DNA of 64,000 bases, from positions 1 through 64,000 of the forward strand of contig JBQVNB010000009.1 of assembly GCA_052435735.1 (NCBI GenBank), in the 5' to 3' direction. This document shows, in pieces, positions 34,208-41,602 of the stretch; the stretch's first letter is position 1, and every line of letters begins with the position of its first letter. The position numbers and the translations under genes were made by a program. Origin of the DNA: Aliihoeflea sp052435735. Lineage in GTDB: Bacteria > Pseudomonadota > Alphaproteobacteria > Rhizobiales > Rhizobiaceae. Below the pieces are notes generated by a model. That model made no database searches. It was not told where the DNA came from and worked only from the letters and a program-made list of their open reading frames with translations.

Positions 34208-35071
34208 GAGTTCGCGCAGGATCGCCGGCAGCATGTCCGGCAGATCATCGGCGATCAGCCCCGGCCCGAAGCGCGTTCCGGCCTCTGCGTGTATCCAGGC
34301 GGCGGCGCACGCCGCCTCGAATGCCGGCATCCCCTGCCCGGACAATCCCGCGATTATCCCTGCCAGCACGTCGCCGGAACCCGCGGTCGCCAGCCAGGGC
34401 GAACCGTTCTCGTTGACGGCAATGCGTCCATCCGGCGCGGCAATCGTCGTATCCGGCCCTTTATAGACGACGATCGCACCCGAGCGCCGCGTCGCCTGGC
34501 ACGCGCGATCCGCCTTCAGACCCTCCGCCTTATCCCCAAATAGCCGCCTGAACTCGCCCTCATGCGGGGTCAGGACGACCTGCCACTCGGAGCGGACGAT
34601 CAGCCCGAAGAGGGCATCCGCCTCGTCCTTGAACGAGGTGAGCGCATCCGCGTCCAGAACCGCTGTCGCGCTCCTGGCCCCAACGGGACTCGTCAGGATT
34701 GTCTCGACAAACGCCCGGCACTTCCCGCCCACCCCAAACGCCGGACCGATGACCACCGCCGCCGGCAAACGCTCTTCCAGGAACGTCCGAAGCGAACCGA
34801 CATCGTCGATCTCCGCCAACATGGTCGACGTCAGATGCGCCGCATTCGCAGCCAGCGCATTGCGCGACGATCCGACGGTGACCGCGCCCGCTCCTGCCCG
34901 CGCCGCACCTTTCGCCGACAGCCGCGCAGCGCCGGTGTTCAGCGGCCCGCCGGAAAACACCAGAACGTGGCCGCGTCGATATTTGTGCGCATCGCGCGCC
35001 GGCCGGGGTAAGTGCGCCGCCCAAAGCTCAGGGAGATTGCGAAGTGGCGTTTTGGCGAGAGGATCAGTCAT
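34202..35071 (-). CDS. nnrD: ADP-dependent NAD(P)H-hydrate dehydratase, single domain
   Basis: A 289-residue ribokinase-like enzyme that repairs damaged NAD(P)H hydrate. The opening DAHKYRRGHVLVFSGGPLNTGAARLSA, the central VLTPHEGEFRRLFG and the end WLATAGSGDVLAGIIAG (with the catalytic Asp in GSGD) are typical. Many bacteria fuse an epimerase (NnrE) in front, giving about 500 residues; here the protein begins where the fused form's linker would be, and no epimerase reading frame lies upstream. It converges on the DUF72 gene and diverges from glnB. Confidence 0.88.
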   Translation of the reverse strand: MTDPLAKTPLRNLPELWAAHLPRPARDAHKYRRGHVLVFSGGPLNTGAARLSAKGAARAGAGAVTVGSSRNALAANAAHLTSTMLAEIDDVGSLRTFLEERLPAAVVIGPAFGVGGKCRAFVETILTSPVGARSATAVLDADALTSFKDEADALFGLIVRSEWQVVLTPHEGEFRRLFGDKAEGLKADRACQATRRSGAIVVYKGPDTTIAAPDGRIAVNENGSPWLATAGSGDVLAGIIAGLSGQGMPAFEAACAAAWIHAEAGTRFGPGLIADDLPDMLPAILRELL

Positions 35072-35237
35072 TGCCCATTATGCTCGCACTTTGCCTGTTT
35101 CATGTGCACATCGACGATCAACATTCTCTCGGACCGTACCCGTTTTCCGCTGCCATCATGCTTGCTCGTCTGTGGCCAGCGCGGCAATCGCGACTTTCTG
35201 CAAAAAACCCGAAAACGAGACGCGGAATCGCTAAAAC

Positions 35238-35253
35238 TGGCACGGACCGTGCA
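35238..35253 (+). promoter_or_regulatory. Sigma-54 type promoter of glnB
   Basis: TGGCACGGACCGTGCA keeps the invariant GG (35239-35240) and GC (35251-35252) at 12-bp spacing and nine of the flanking consensus bases. It lies about 60 bp upstream of the glnB start. RpoN control with NtrC of glnB-glnA is known in Rhizobiales; an NtrC site was not found by eye. Confidence 0.75.
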
Positions 35254-35313
35254 TTCTTTTCGGCGAAACGGGACTGTCAGCCTCGTTTTTATCGTATCGG
35301 AGGCCAATTTCGC

Positions 35314-35652
35314 ATGAAAAAGATCGAGGCGATCATCAAGCCTTTCAAGCTCGACGAGGTGAAGGAAGCTCTTCAGGAAGTCGGGCTTCAGGGCATCACC
35401 GTGACCGAGGCGAAGGGCTTTGGCCGTCAGAAGGGTCACACCGAGCTTTATCGGGGTGCCGAATACGTCGTCGATTTTCTTCCCAAGGTGAAGATCGAGG
35501 TCGTGCTCGGCGATGACCATGTCGAACAGGCGATCGAGGCGATTCGCAAGGCGGCGCAGACGGGGCGGATCGGCGACGGCAAGATCTTCGTCTCAAATGT
35601 CGAGGAAGTCGTGCGCATCCGGACGGGAGAGACCGGCATCGACGCCATCTAG
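35314..35652 (+). CDS. glnB: Nitrogen regulatory protein P-II
   Basis: A 112-residue trimeric signal protein that reports nitrogen and energy state to GlnE and NtrB. It begins MKKIEAIIKPFKLDEV, carries the T-loop with the uridylylation site Tyr51 (ELYRGAEYVVDFLPK) and ends with the nucleotide-binding GRIGDGKIFV and RIRTGE. AGGAGGCC-like purines precede the ATG at 35314. glnA follows 49 bp later, the usual Rhizobiales arrangement, and a sigma-54 promoter lies upstream. Confidence 0.96.
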   Translation: MKKIEAIIKPFKLDEVKEALQEVGLQGITVTEAKGFGRQKGHTELYRGAEYVVDFLPKVKIEVVLGDDHVEQAIEAIRKAAQTGRIGDGKIFVSNVEEVVRIRTGETGIDAI

Positions 35653-35701
35653 GGCGCGGGCCGATCAGGGATTTCAAAGTTCAACTACAGGGAAACTGAA
35701 A

Positions 35702-37111
35702 ATGACCACAGCAAATGACATCCTCAAGCGGATCAAGGACGAGGACGTCAAGTTCGTCGACCTGCGCTTCACCGATCCCAAGGGCAAGCTGCAGCACGTG
35801 ACGATGGACATCGCGGCCGTCGACGAAGACATGTTCGCCGATGGCGTCATGTTCGACGGCTCGTCGATCGGCGGCTGGAAGGCCATCAATGAGTCCGACA
35901 TGGTGCTGATGCCCGACACCGAGACGGCCCACATGGACCCGTTCTTCGCGCAGTCGACCATGGTCATAGTCTGCGACATTCTCGACCCCGTCTCGGGCGA
36001 GGCCTACAATCGCGATCCGCGCACGACCGCCAAGAAGGCCGAGGCCTATCTGCGTTCGGAAGGCTTCGGCGACGAGGTCTATGTCGGCCCGGAAGCCGAA
36101 TTTTTCGTCTTCGACGACGTCAAGTACAAGGCCGATCCCTACAATACCGGCTTCAAGCTCGACTCCTCGGAACTGCCGTCCAACGACGATTCCGAATACG
36201 AGACCGGCAACCTCGGTCACCGTCCGCGCGTCAAGGGCGGCTATTTCCCGGTTCCGCCGATCGATTCTCTCCAGGACATGCGCTCCGAGATGCTCTCGGT
36301 CATGTCGGAAATGGGCGTCGTCGTCGAAAAGCACCACCACGAAGTGGCTGCCGCCCAGCATGAGCTCGGCATCAAGTTCGACGCGCTGACCCGCAACGCC
36401 GACAAGATGCAGATCTACAAATACGTCATCCACCAGGTCGCCAACGCCTACGGCAAGACGGCGACCTTCATGCCGAAGCCGATCTACGGCGACAACGGCT
36501 CGGGCATGCACGTCCACATGTCGATCTGGAAGGGCGGCAAGCCGACCTTCGCCGGCAACGAATATGCGGGCCTGTCGGAGAACTGCCTGTTCTTCATCGG
36601 CGGCATCATCAAGCACGCCAAGGCGCTCAACGCCTTCACCAACCCCTCGACCAACTCCTACAAGCGTCTGGTCCCCGGTTTCGAAGCCCCGGTTCTGCTC
36701 GCCTATTCGGCACGCAATCGTTCGGCCTCCTGCCGCATTCCGTTCGGCAACTCGCCGAAGGCCAAGCGCGTCGAGGTCCGCTTCCCCGATCCGACCGCCA
36801 ATCCGTACCTCGCCTTCTCGGCGATGCTGATGGCTGGCCTCGACGGCATCAAGAACAAGATCCACCCGGGCCAGGCCATGGACAAGGATCTCTACGATCT
36901 GCCGCCGAAGGAACTGAAGAAGATCCCGACCGTCTGCGGTTCGCTGCGCGAAGCGCTGACCTCGCTCGACAAGGATCGCGGGTTCCTGAAGGCCGGCGGC
37001 GTGTTCGACGACGACCAGATCGATTCCTACATCGAGCTCAAGATGGCCGAAGTGCTGCGTTTCGAAATGACGCCGCACCCGATCGAGTTCGACATGTACT
37101 ATTCGGTCTGA
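35702..37111 (+). CDS. glnA: Glutamine synthetase, type I
   Basis: A 469-residue GSI that joins ammonium to glutamate. Recognisable boxes are GVMFDGSSIGGWKAINESD, YVGPEAEFFVFDD, NGSGMHVHMSIWKGG, and LVPGFEAP. Tyr398 in LYDLPPKE is the adenylylation site used by GlnE. The start at 35702 (MTTANDILKRIKDE) follows a GGGAAACTG stretch. It is downstream of glnB and followed by a strong terminator at 37133, so the two form one unit. Confidence 0.97.
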   Translation: MTTANDILKRIKDEDVKFVDLRFTDPKGKLQHVTMDIAAVDEDMFADGVMFDGSSIGGWKAINESDMVLMPDTETAHMDPFFAQSTMVIVCDILDPVSGEAYNRDPRTTAKKAEAYLRSEGFGDEVYVGPEAEFFVFDDVKYKADPYNTGFKLDSSELPSNDDSEYETGNLGHRPRVKGGYFPVPPIDSLQDMRSEMLSVMSEMGVVVEKHHHEVAAAQHELGIKFDALTRNADKMQIYKYVIHQVANAYGKTATFMPKPIYGDNGSGMHVHMSIWKGGKPTFAGNEYAGLSENCLFFIGGIIKHAKALNAFTNPSTNSYKRLVPGFEAPVLLAYSARNRSASCRIPFGNSPKAKRVEVRFPDPTANPYLAFSAMLMAGLDGIKNKIHPGQAMDKDLYDLPPKELKKIPTVCGSLREALTSLDKDRGFLKAGGVFDDDQIDSYIELKMAEVLRFEMTPHPIEFDMYYSV

Positions 37112-37132
37112 TCGGACCGCGTTTGAAATGCG

Positions 37133-37159
37133 AAGGGCGGCTCTCGGGCCGCCCTTTTT
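37133..37159 (+). terminator. Rho-independent terminator after glnA
   Basis: The 9-bp stem AAGGGCGGC / GCCGCCCTT with a short loop is followed by TTTTT. It lies 22 bp after the glnA stop and just before the converging lpxB stop; the stem could also serve leftward transcripts, as A residues flank it. Confidence 0.85.
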
Positions 37160-37174
37160 CGTTGCCGCGAATGC

Positions 37175-38347
37175 CTACTGCCAATGCCGGTGCTGCGCTT
37201 CGATCGTCGCCAGGACAGCCTCGGCGCCGATCTCGCCCGCGGGCCGTTCGGTGTGGAGCCGCTGCGCGACGATGTCGAAACCGTGCATCTGCGTTGCGCG
37301 CGCCGGCGTCGCCGCCCAGATCTGCTCGATCGCCCGCGCGAGATTCCCCGGCCGCACATACTCGTTGTAATATTCGGGCACGACCGGCCAGTCGGCGATG
37401 AGGTTCGGCAGCGAAGCCGACCAGGTCTTTACGAGACTCATCAACGCACGCCAGATCGCATCGGTCTTGTAGCAGGCAACCAGCGGAACCCGCGCCAGCG
37501 CGAGTTCGAGCGACACCGTGCCGGAAGCGGCAAGCGCCGCATCCGCCCGCGCGAATGCGCCGTACTTGCCTTCTGCATCCTCGATGATCCGCGTCGGCAC
37601 CGGCCAGTCGGCGATTGCGTCGTGAACCAGCGCCGCGACCTTCGGCACGGTCGGAATATCCACCTCGAACCGGTTTCCGCGCGCGACGAGTTCCTTCACC
37701 GTCTCGCCGAACGGCCCGATCAAGCTCGTCACTTCCGCCCGGCGCGAGCCGGGCAGAACCAGCAGCGACTTCGTCCCCCAGGCCGGATCGCCGCGCGTCA
37801 TCTGCGCGGCGGCGGCATGGCGCAAGCCAGCATCCTGCGTCAACCGGTGGCCGACAAACGTGCCGGACGGCCCGCCGAGCCGCTCGAGTTCGCCCGGCTC
37901 GAACGGCAGCAGGCACAAGATGTGGTCGATATAGGGCTTCATCTCCACCGCCCTGCCCGGCCGCCACGCCCACACGCTCGGGCAGACATAGTGAACGGTC
38001 GGGATCGTGGGCACGATCGCGCGCACCTTGCGCGCGACGCGCAGCGAGAATTCCGGGCTGTCGATGGTGATGAGGCAGTCCGGCCGCTCCGCCGCGATCG
38101 CCTTGGCGGTTTGGTTCAGCCGGCCGATCAGCCGCGGCAAATCCTTGACGACGGCGGTCACGCCCATCAATGCGATCTGCGATCCGTCAAAGAAAGAGTT
38201 GAGCCCGCGCGCTTCCAGATGCCGCCCGCCGACGCCGACGAGTTCGATCGGCCGCCCCGTCAGGCGCGCAATCGCATCGACGAGATCGGCCCCCAGCAGG
38301 TCACCCGATTCTTCGCCGGCCACGATGGCGATCTTCAAAGCCTGCAT
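37175..38347 (-). CDS. lpxB: Lipid-A-disaccharide synthase
   Basis: A 390-residue inner-membrane-associated glycosyltransferase that joins UDP-2,3-diacylglucosamine to lipid X. The start MQALKIAIVAGEESGDLLGADL and the segments HYVCPSVWAWRPGR, FVGHRLTQD and LLVLPGSRRAEV are diagnostic. The ATG at 38347 overlaps the lpxI stop (TGATG); a TTG at 38350 is possible but less likely. It is the last gene of the leftward envelope cluster and ends opposite the glnA terminator. Confidence 0.95.
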   Translation of the reverse strand: MQALKIAIVAGEESGDLLGADLVDAIARLTGRPIELVGVGGRHLEARGLNSFFDGSQIALMGVTAVVKDLPRLIGRLNQTAKAIAAERPDCLITIDSPEFSLRVARKVRAIVPTIPTVHYVCPSVWAWRPGRAVEMKPYIDHILCLLPFEPGELERLGGPSGTFVGHRLTQDAGLRHAAAAQMTRGDPAWGTKSLLVLPGSRRAEVTSLIGPFGETVKELVARGNRFEVDIPTVPKVAALVHDAIADWPVPTRIIEDAEGKYGAFARADAALAASGTVSLELALARVPLVACYKTDAIWRALMSLVKTWSASLPNLIADWPVVPEYYNEYVRPGNLARAIEQIWAATPARATQMHGFDIVAQRLHTERPAGEIGAEAVLATIEAQHRHWQ

Positions 38348-39210
38348 CAATCGTCACCCTTCAGGCCATAGATGAAGACGCCGTGCGCTTTCGCGCGCGC
38401 CACGGTCGTTGCGAAATCCAGGATGAACGCCCGCTCCGCGTCGAGCGCGATACCGTTCAATCCGGCCGCAAATACGGCGTCGACCGTATCCGGCCCGATG
38501 GCCGGCAGGTCGGCGCGCAAATCCTGCGCGGGCTTGGCGCATTTGACGAGCACGCCGCCGCTGCGTCCGGCAAGCCGGCCGTGGCCGCGCATGCCGGCAA
38601 CGCGTTCGATCAGCCCTTCGGTTCCCTCGATGCCTTCGAGCGCGACCGCTCGTCCCCCGATCGCAATCGTGGCCTGCCCGATATCGAGCGCGCCGATCGC
38701 GTGCGCCGCTTGCGCCGCGGCGCGAACATCCCGCATGTCGGCCGCCGAAGGCTTCGGCCCGGCAATCAGGCCGACGCCTGCGAGCAGATCGGGCGCCAGT
38801 TCATGCGCACCGACGACCGCGATGCCGTGTGCTTCCAGATGACCGATGATGGTGCGCAAGAGAACGTCGTCGCCGGATGCCAGCGCCCTGACGAGCCGCG
38901 GCAGCATCGAGACGAGCGACCACGACCACCGGATCGACTTCAAAGCCGGGCGACGCGCGACCCCGCCCGCCATCACAACCCGTTCGACCCCGGCCGATTT
39001 GAGCATCGGCACCAGCCGGCCGAAATCCTCGACCCGCAGCCAACCATGCTCATGGCTTGTGAAGAGCGGCAGCGGCTCCGCCTCGCCATCGATCAGGATG
39101 AGGAAGGGTCGCATGCCACGCGCATCGAGGCTCTCGATGATTTCGATTGGCAGCCGTCCGCTGCCCGCGATCAGCCCGATCCGGCCCCCGGCCGGGTCAA
39201 TCCTCGTCAT
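38347..39210 (-). CDS. lpxI: UDP-2,3-diacylglucosamine pyrophosphatase LpxI
   Basis: A 287-residue DUF1009-type enzyme that makes lipid X by cleaving UMP from UDP-2,3-diacylglucosamine, replacing LpxH in alphaproteobacteria. It shows RIGLIAGSGRLPIEI at the N-terminus, VVMAGGVARRPALKSI, and the C-terminal GLNGIALDAERAFILD. It overlaps lpxA by 14 bp and lpxB by 1 bp, so all three are coupled. Confidence 0.92.
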   Translation of the reverse strand: MTRIDPAGGRIGLIAGSGRLPIEIIESLDARGMRPFLILIDGEAEPLPLFTSHEHGWLRVEDFGRLVPMLKSAGVERVVMAGGVARRPALKSIRWSWSLVSMLPRLVRALASGDDVLLRTIIGHLEAHGIAVVGAHELAPDLLAGVGLIAGPKPSAADMRDVRAAAQAAHAIGALDIGQATIAIGGRAVALEGIEGTEGLIERVAGMRGHGRLAGRSGGVLVKCAKPAQDLRADLPAIGPDTVDAVFAAGLNGIALDAERAFILDFATTVARAKAHGVFIYGLKGDD

Positions 39211-40027
39211 CGGTTTCGACGCCCCGATCGCTCAGGGCCGGCACCGTGAAGTAGCGCTTCCCGCGCGCCTGCAGGAAGGCGAGGATGTCGGCGACTGCGG
39301 GCGCATGACCATATTCGGCGGCAACCAGCGGGATCGCTTCGGCGAGCGTCCGCCCCGGCGCGAAGAGCATCTTGTAGGCGGCGCGCATTTCCATCAGTTC
39401 GGCGCGCGAATGGCCCGACCGCTTGATGCCGATGACGTTCAGCCCGCGCAGCTTTGCCCGGTCGCCGACCGCCATCCCATATGGGATTACGTCACCGACG
39501 ACGGCAGCATAGCCGCCGATGAAGGCGTGGTGGCCGACGCGCACGAACTGATGCACGGCAGCAAGCCCCCCGATCGTGACGAAGTCGCCGATCTCGCTAT
39601 GCCCGCCGAGCGCGGTGGAGTTCGCCATGGTGACGTTGTCGCCGACGATGCAGTCATGCGCGACATGCGACTGCGCCATGAAATAGCCGTTCGAGCCGAC
39701 GGTCGTCGCGCCCCGCGACGTGTCGGTGCCGAGATTGAAGGTGACGCCCTCGCGGATTTCGCAATTGGTGCCAACCGTCAGCGTCGTGCGCCCGCCCTTA
39801 TGCCGCACGCTTTGCGGCGGTCCGCCGAGAACGGCATTCGGCCAGATCCTGCAATCGGCGCCGATCGTCGTCGCGCCGAGCACCGTGACATGGCTCACCA
39901 TCCGCACCCGATCGCCGATCTCGGCATCCGGCCCAACATGGCAGAACGGCCCGACATGAACACCGAGACCCAGCTTGGCGCCGGTCTCGACGACCGCCGA
40001 GGGATGGATGAACGTCTCGTCGGCCAT
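39197..40027 (-). CDS. lpxA: Acyl-ACP-UDP-GlcNAc O-acyltransferase
   Basis: A 276-residue left-handed beta-helix enzyme, first step of lipid A synthesis. Hexapeptide repeats run through the N-terminal two thirds (for example VVETGAKLGLGVHVGPFCHVG) and the catalytic His sits in AQSHVAHDCIVGD. The C-terminal helices start at LIGLRGLN-like RGLNVIGIKRSGHSR. It follows fabZ by 4 bp and precedes lpxI with overlap. Confidence 0.95.
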   Translation of the reverse strand: MADETFIHPSAVVETGAKLGLGVHVGPFCHVGPDAEIGDRVRMVSHVTVLGATTIGADCRIWPNAVLGGPPQSVRHKGGRTTLTVGTNCEIREGVTFNLGTDTSRGATTVGSNGYFMAQSHVAHDCIVGDNVTMANSTALGGHSEIGDFVTIGGLAAVHQFVRVGHHAFIGGYAAVVGDVIPYGMAVGDRAKLRGLNVIGIKRSGHSRAELMEMRAAYKMLFAPGRTLAEAIPLVAAEYGHAPAVADILAFLQARGKRYFTVPALSDRGVETDDED

Positions 40028-40031
40028 GCCG

Positions 40032-40499
40032 TCAGCCCTGCTTGGCCGACATCATGGCGGAAATCTCCGCCTCCGCGACCTTGGCGCCGTCAACGATGGC
40101 CTCGCAGCCGAAGCGCCAGATATTTCCGCGCTGCTTCAGCTTCTTCACATGCATTTCGAGCCGGTCGCCCGGCACCACCGGCTTGCGGAACTTCGCGCCG
40201 TCGATCGTCATGAAATAGACCAGAGACGGCGTTTCGGCAGCCGTCTTGTTGATGCAGATCGCCCCGGCGGTCTGCGCCATCGCCTCGATGATCAGCACCC
40301 CCGGCATCACCGGGAATTCCGGGAAGTGGCCGGTGAAATGCGGCTCGTTCATCGTCACGTTCTTGATCCCGATGGCCGATTCGTCGCCATTGATCTCGAT
40401 GATCTTGTCGACCAGCAGGAACGGATAGCGATGCGGCAGAAGCTTCAGCAAGTCCTGGATGGTCAAAGTGTCGAGCGTCGTCGGATTGCCGTCAGTCAT
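40032..40499 (-). CDS. fabZ: 3-hydroxyacyl-ACP dehydratase
   Basis: A 155-residue hot-dog-fold enzyme of fatty acid elongation. MNEPHFTGHFPEFPVMPGVLIIEAMAQ holds the catalytic His and the Glu of the active site. RYPFLLVDKI near 29 is the usual opening of the fold. It overlaps lpxD by 8 bp and precedes lpxA by 4 bp, the conserved lpxD-fabZ-lpxA order. Confidence 0.96.
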   Translation of the reverse strand: MTDGNPTTLDTLTIQDLLKLLPHRYPFLLVDKIIEINGDESAIGIKNVTMNEPHFTGHFPEFPVMPGVLIIEAMAQTAGAICINKTAAETPSLVYFMTIDGAKFRKPVVPGDRLEMHVKKLKQRGNIWRFGCEAIVDGAKVAEAEISAMMSAKQG

Positions 40500-41553
40500 C
40501 GCCGCCTTCCTTGGCCTTTCGCGAGCCGGATACGAGTTTGCGGATATAGGTGACTTCGCGGAAGAAGTCCTTCATCGGCTGGGCGGGCATCCCGCCCCAC
40601 CTGCCGCCGTCCGGAATGTCGTGCATGACGCCGCTGGCCGCCGCGACCGCGGCACCGGTTCCGATCGTGACATGGTCGGCAAGCCCGACACGTCCGCCGA
40701 GCATCACGTAGTCGCCGAGCGTCACCGAGCCCGACAGACCGCAATGGCCGGCGATCACGCAGCCACGCCCCAGACGTACATTGTGGGCGATCTGCACGAG
40801 ATTGTCGATCTTGCTGCCCTCGCCGATCACGGTATCGGACATCGCCCCGCGATCGACGGTCGTGTTCGCGCCGATCTCGACATCGTCCTGGATGATGACC
40901 CGGCCGATCTGCGGCATCTTCTCCGGTCCGCGCGGACCGGTGACGAAGCCGAACCCATCCTGCCCGATCTGCGCGCCGCCATAGATCAGCACGCGATTAC
41001 CGACCAGCGCATACTGAACGGAAACGTTGGGGCCGATATAGCAATCGCGCCCGACCCGGCAATTGCGCCCGATGACGGCGTTGGGTGCGACGACGGTTCC
41101 GGAGCCGACATGCGCCCCCGCTCCGACGACGGCACCCGGCTCGATGATCGCTCCGTCTTCGACCTGCGCGGTCGGGTCGACATAGGCGCGATCCGAAATT
41201 CCGGTCTCCGACGTCAGCGCAGCTGGCTTGGCGGCCGTCGGGAAAAGCAGGCGCCCGACGGTTGCAAACGCGTATTGCGGCTTGCGGGTGACAAGGACAG
41301 CCACTCCGGGGGGAACCTGATCGGCGATATCGGACGTGCACAGCACGGCAGTCGCCTTCAGGCCCGTCAGATGGTGCGCATTGCGCTTGCCATCCACGAA
41401 CACGAGCGCCCCCTCACCCGACTCCGAGACGGGAGCGATACGGCTGACCGGCGTTTCGGCGTAAGCGGCATTGGCGAGATCCGCGCCCGTAAGCGCAGCG
41501 ATCTCGCCAACCGAAAAGGTTCGTGCCGGCTCAAAGAAGAGCGGATCTGTCAT
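40492..41553 (-). CDS. lpxD: UDP-3-O-acylglucosamine N-acyltransferase
   Basis: A 353-residue trimeric acyltransferase, third step of lipid A synthesis. An N-terminal substrate-binding domain (residues 1-110) is followed by hexapeptide repeats of a left-handed beta-helix (IIEPGAVVGAGAHVGSG, NLVQIAHNVRLGRG with the catalytic His, VIAGHCGLSGSVTLGD). The C-terminal helix (PMKDFFREVTYIRKLV) is present. It lies 49 bp after bamA on the same strand. Confidence 0.95.
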   Translation of the reverse strand: MTDPLFFEPARTFSVGEIAALTGADLANAAYAETPVSRIAPVSESGEGALVFVDGKRNAHHLTGLKATAVLCTSDIADQVPPGVAVLVTRKPQYAFATVGRLLFPTAAKPAALTSETGISDRAYVDPTAQVEDGAIIEPGAVVGAGAHVGSGTVVAPNAVIGRNCRVGRDCYIGPNVSVQYALVGNRVLIYGGAQIGQDGFGFVTGPRGPEKMPQIGRVIIQDDVEIGANTTVDRGAMSDTVIGEGSKIDNLVQIAHNVRLGRGCVIAGHCGLSGSVTLGDYVMLGGRVGLADHVTIGTGAAVAAASGVMHDIPDGGRWGGMPAQPMKDFFREVTYIRKLVSGSRKAKEGGDD

Positions 41554-41602
41554 TCATGCCTGCACTTTCGGGGCGCAACCCGCCCCGAAAAGCGTCCCAC
41601 CC

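Noticed and set aside
38345..38350. TTG start at 38350 for lpxB
   Set aside because: The ATG at 38347 gives the usual N-terminus and the TGATG coupling with lpxI, so the TTG is not needed.
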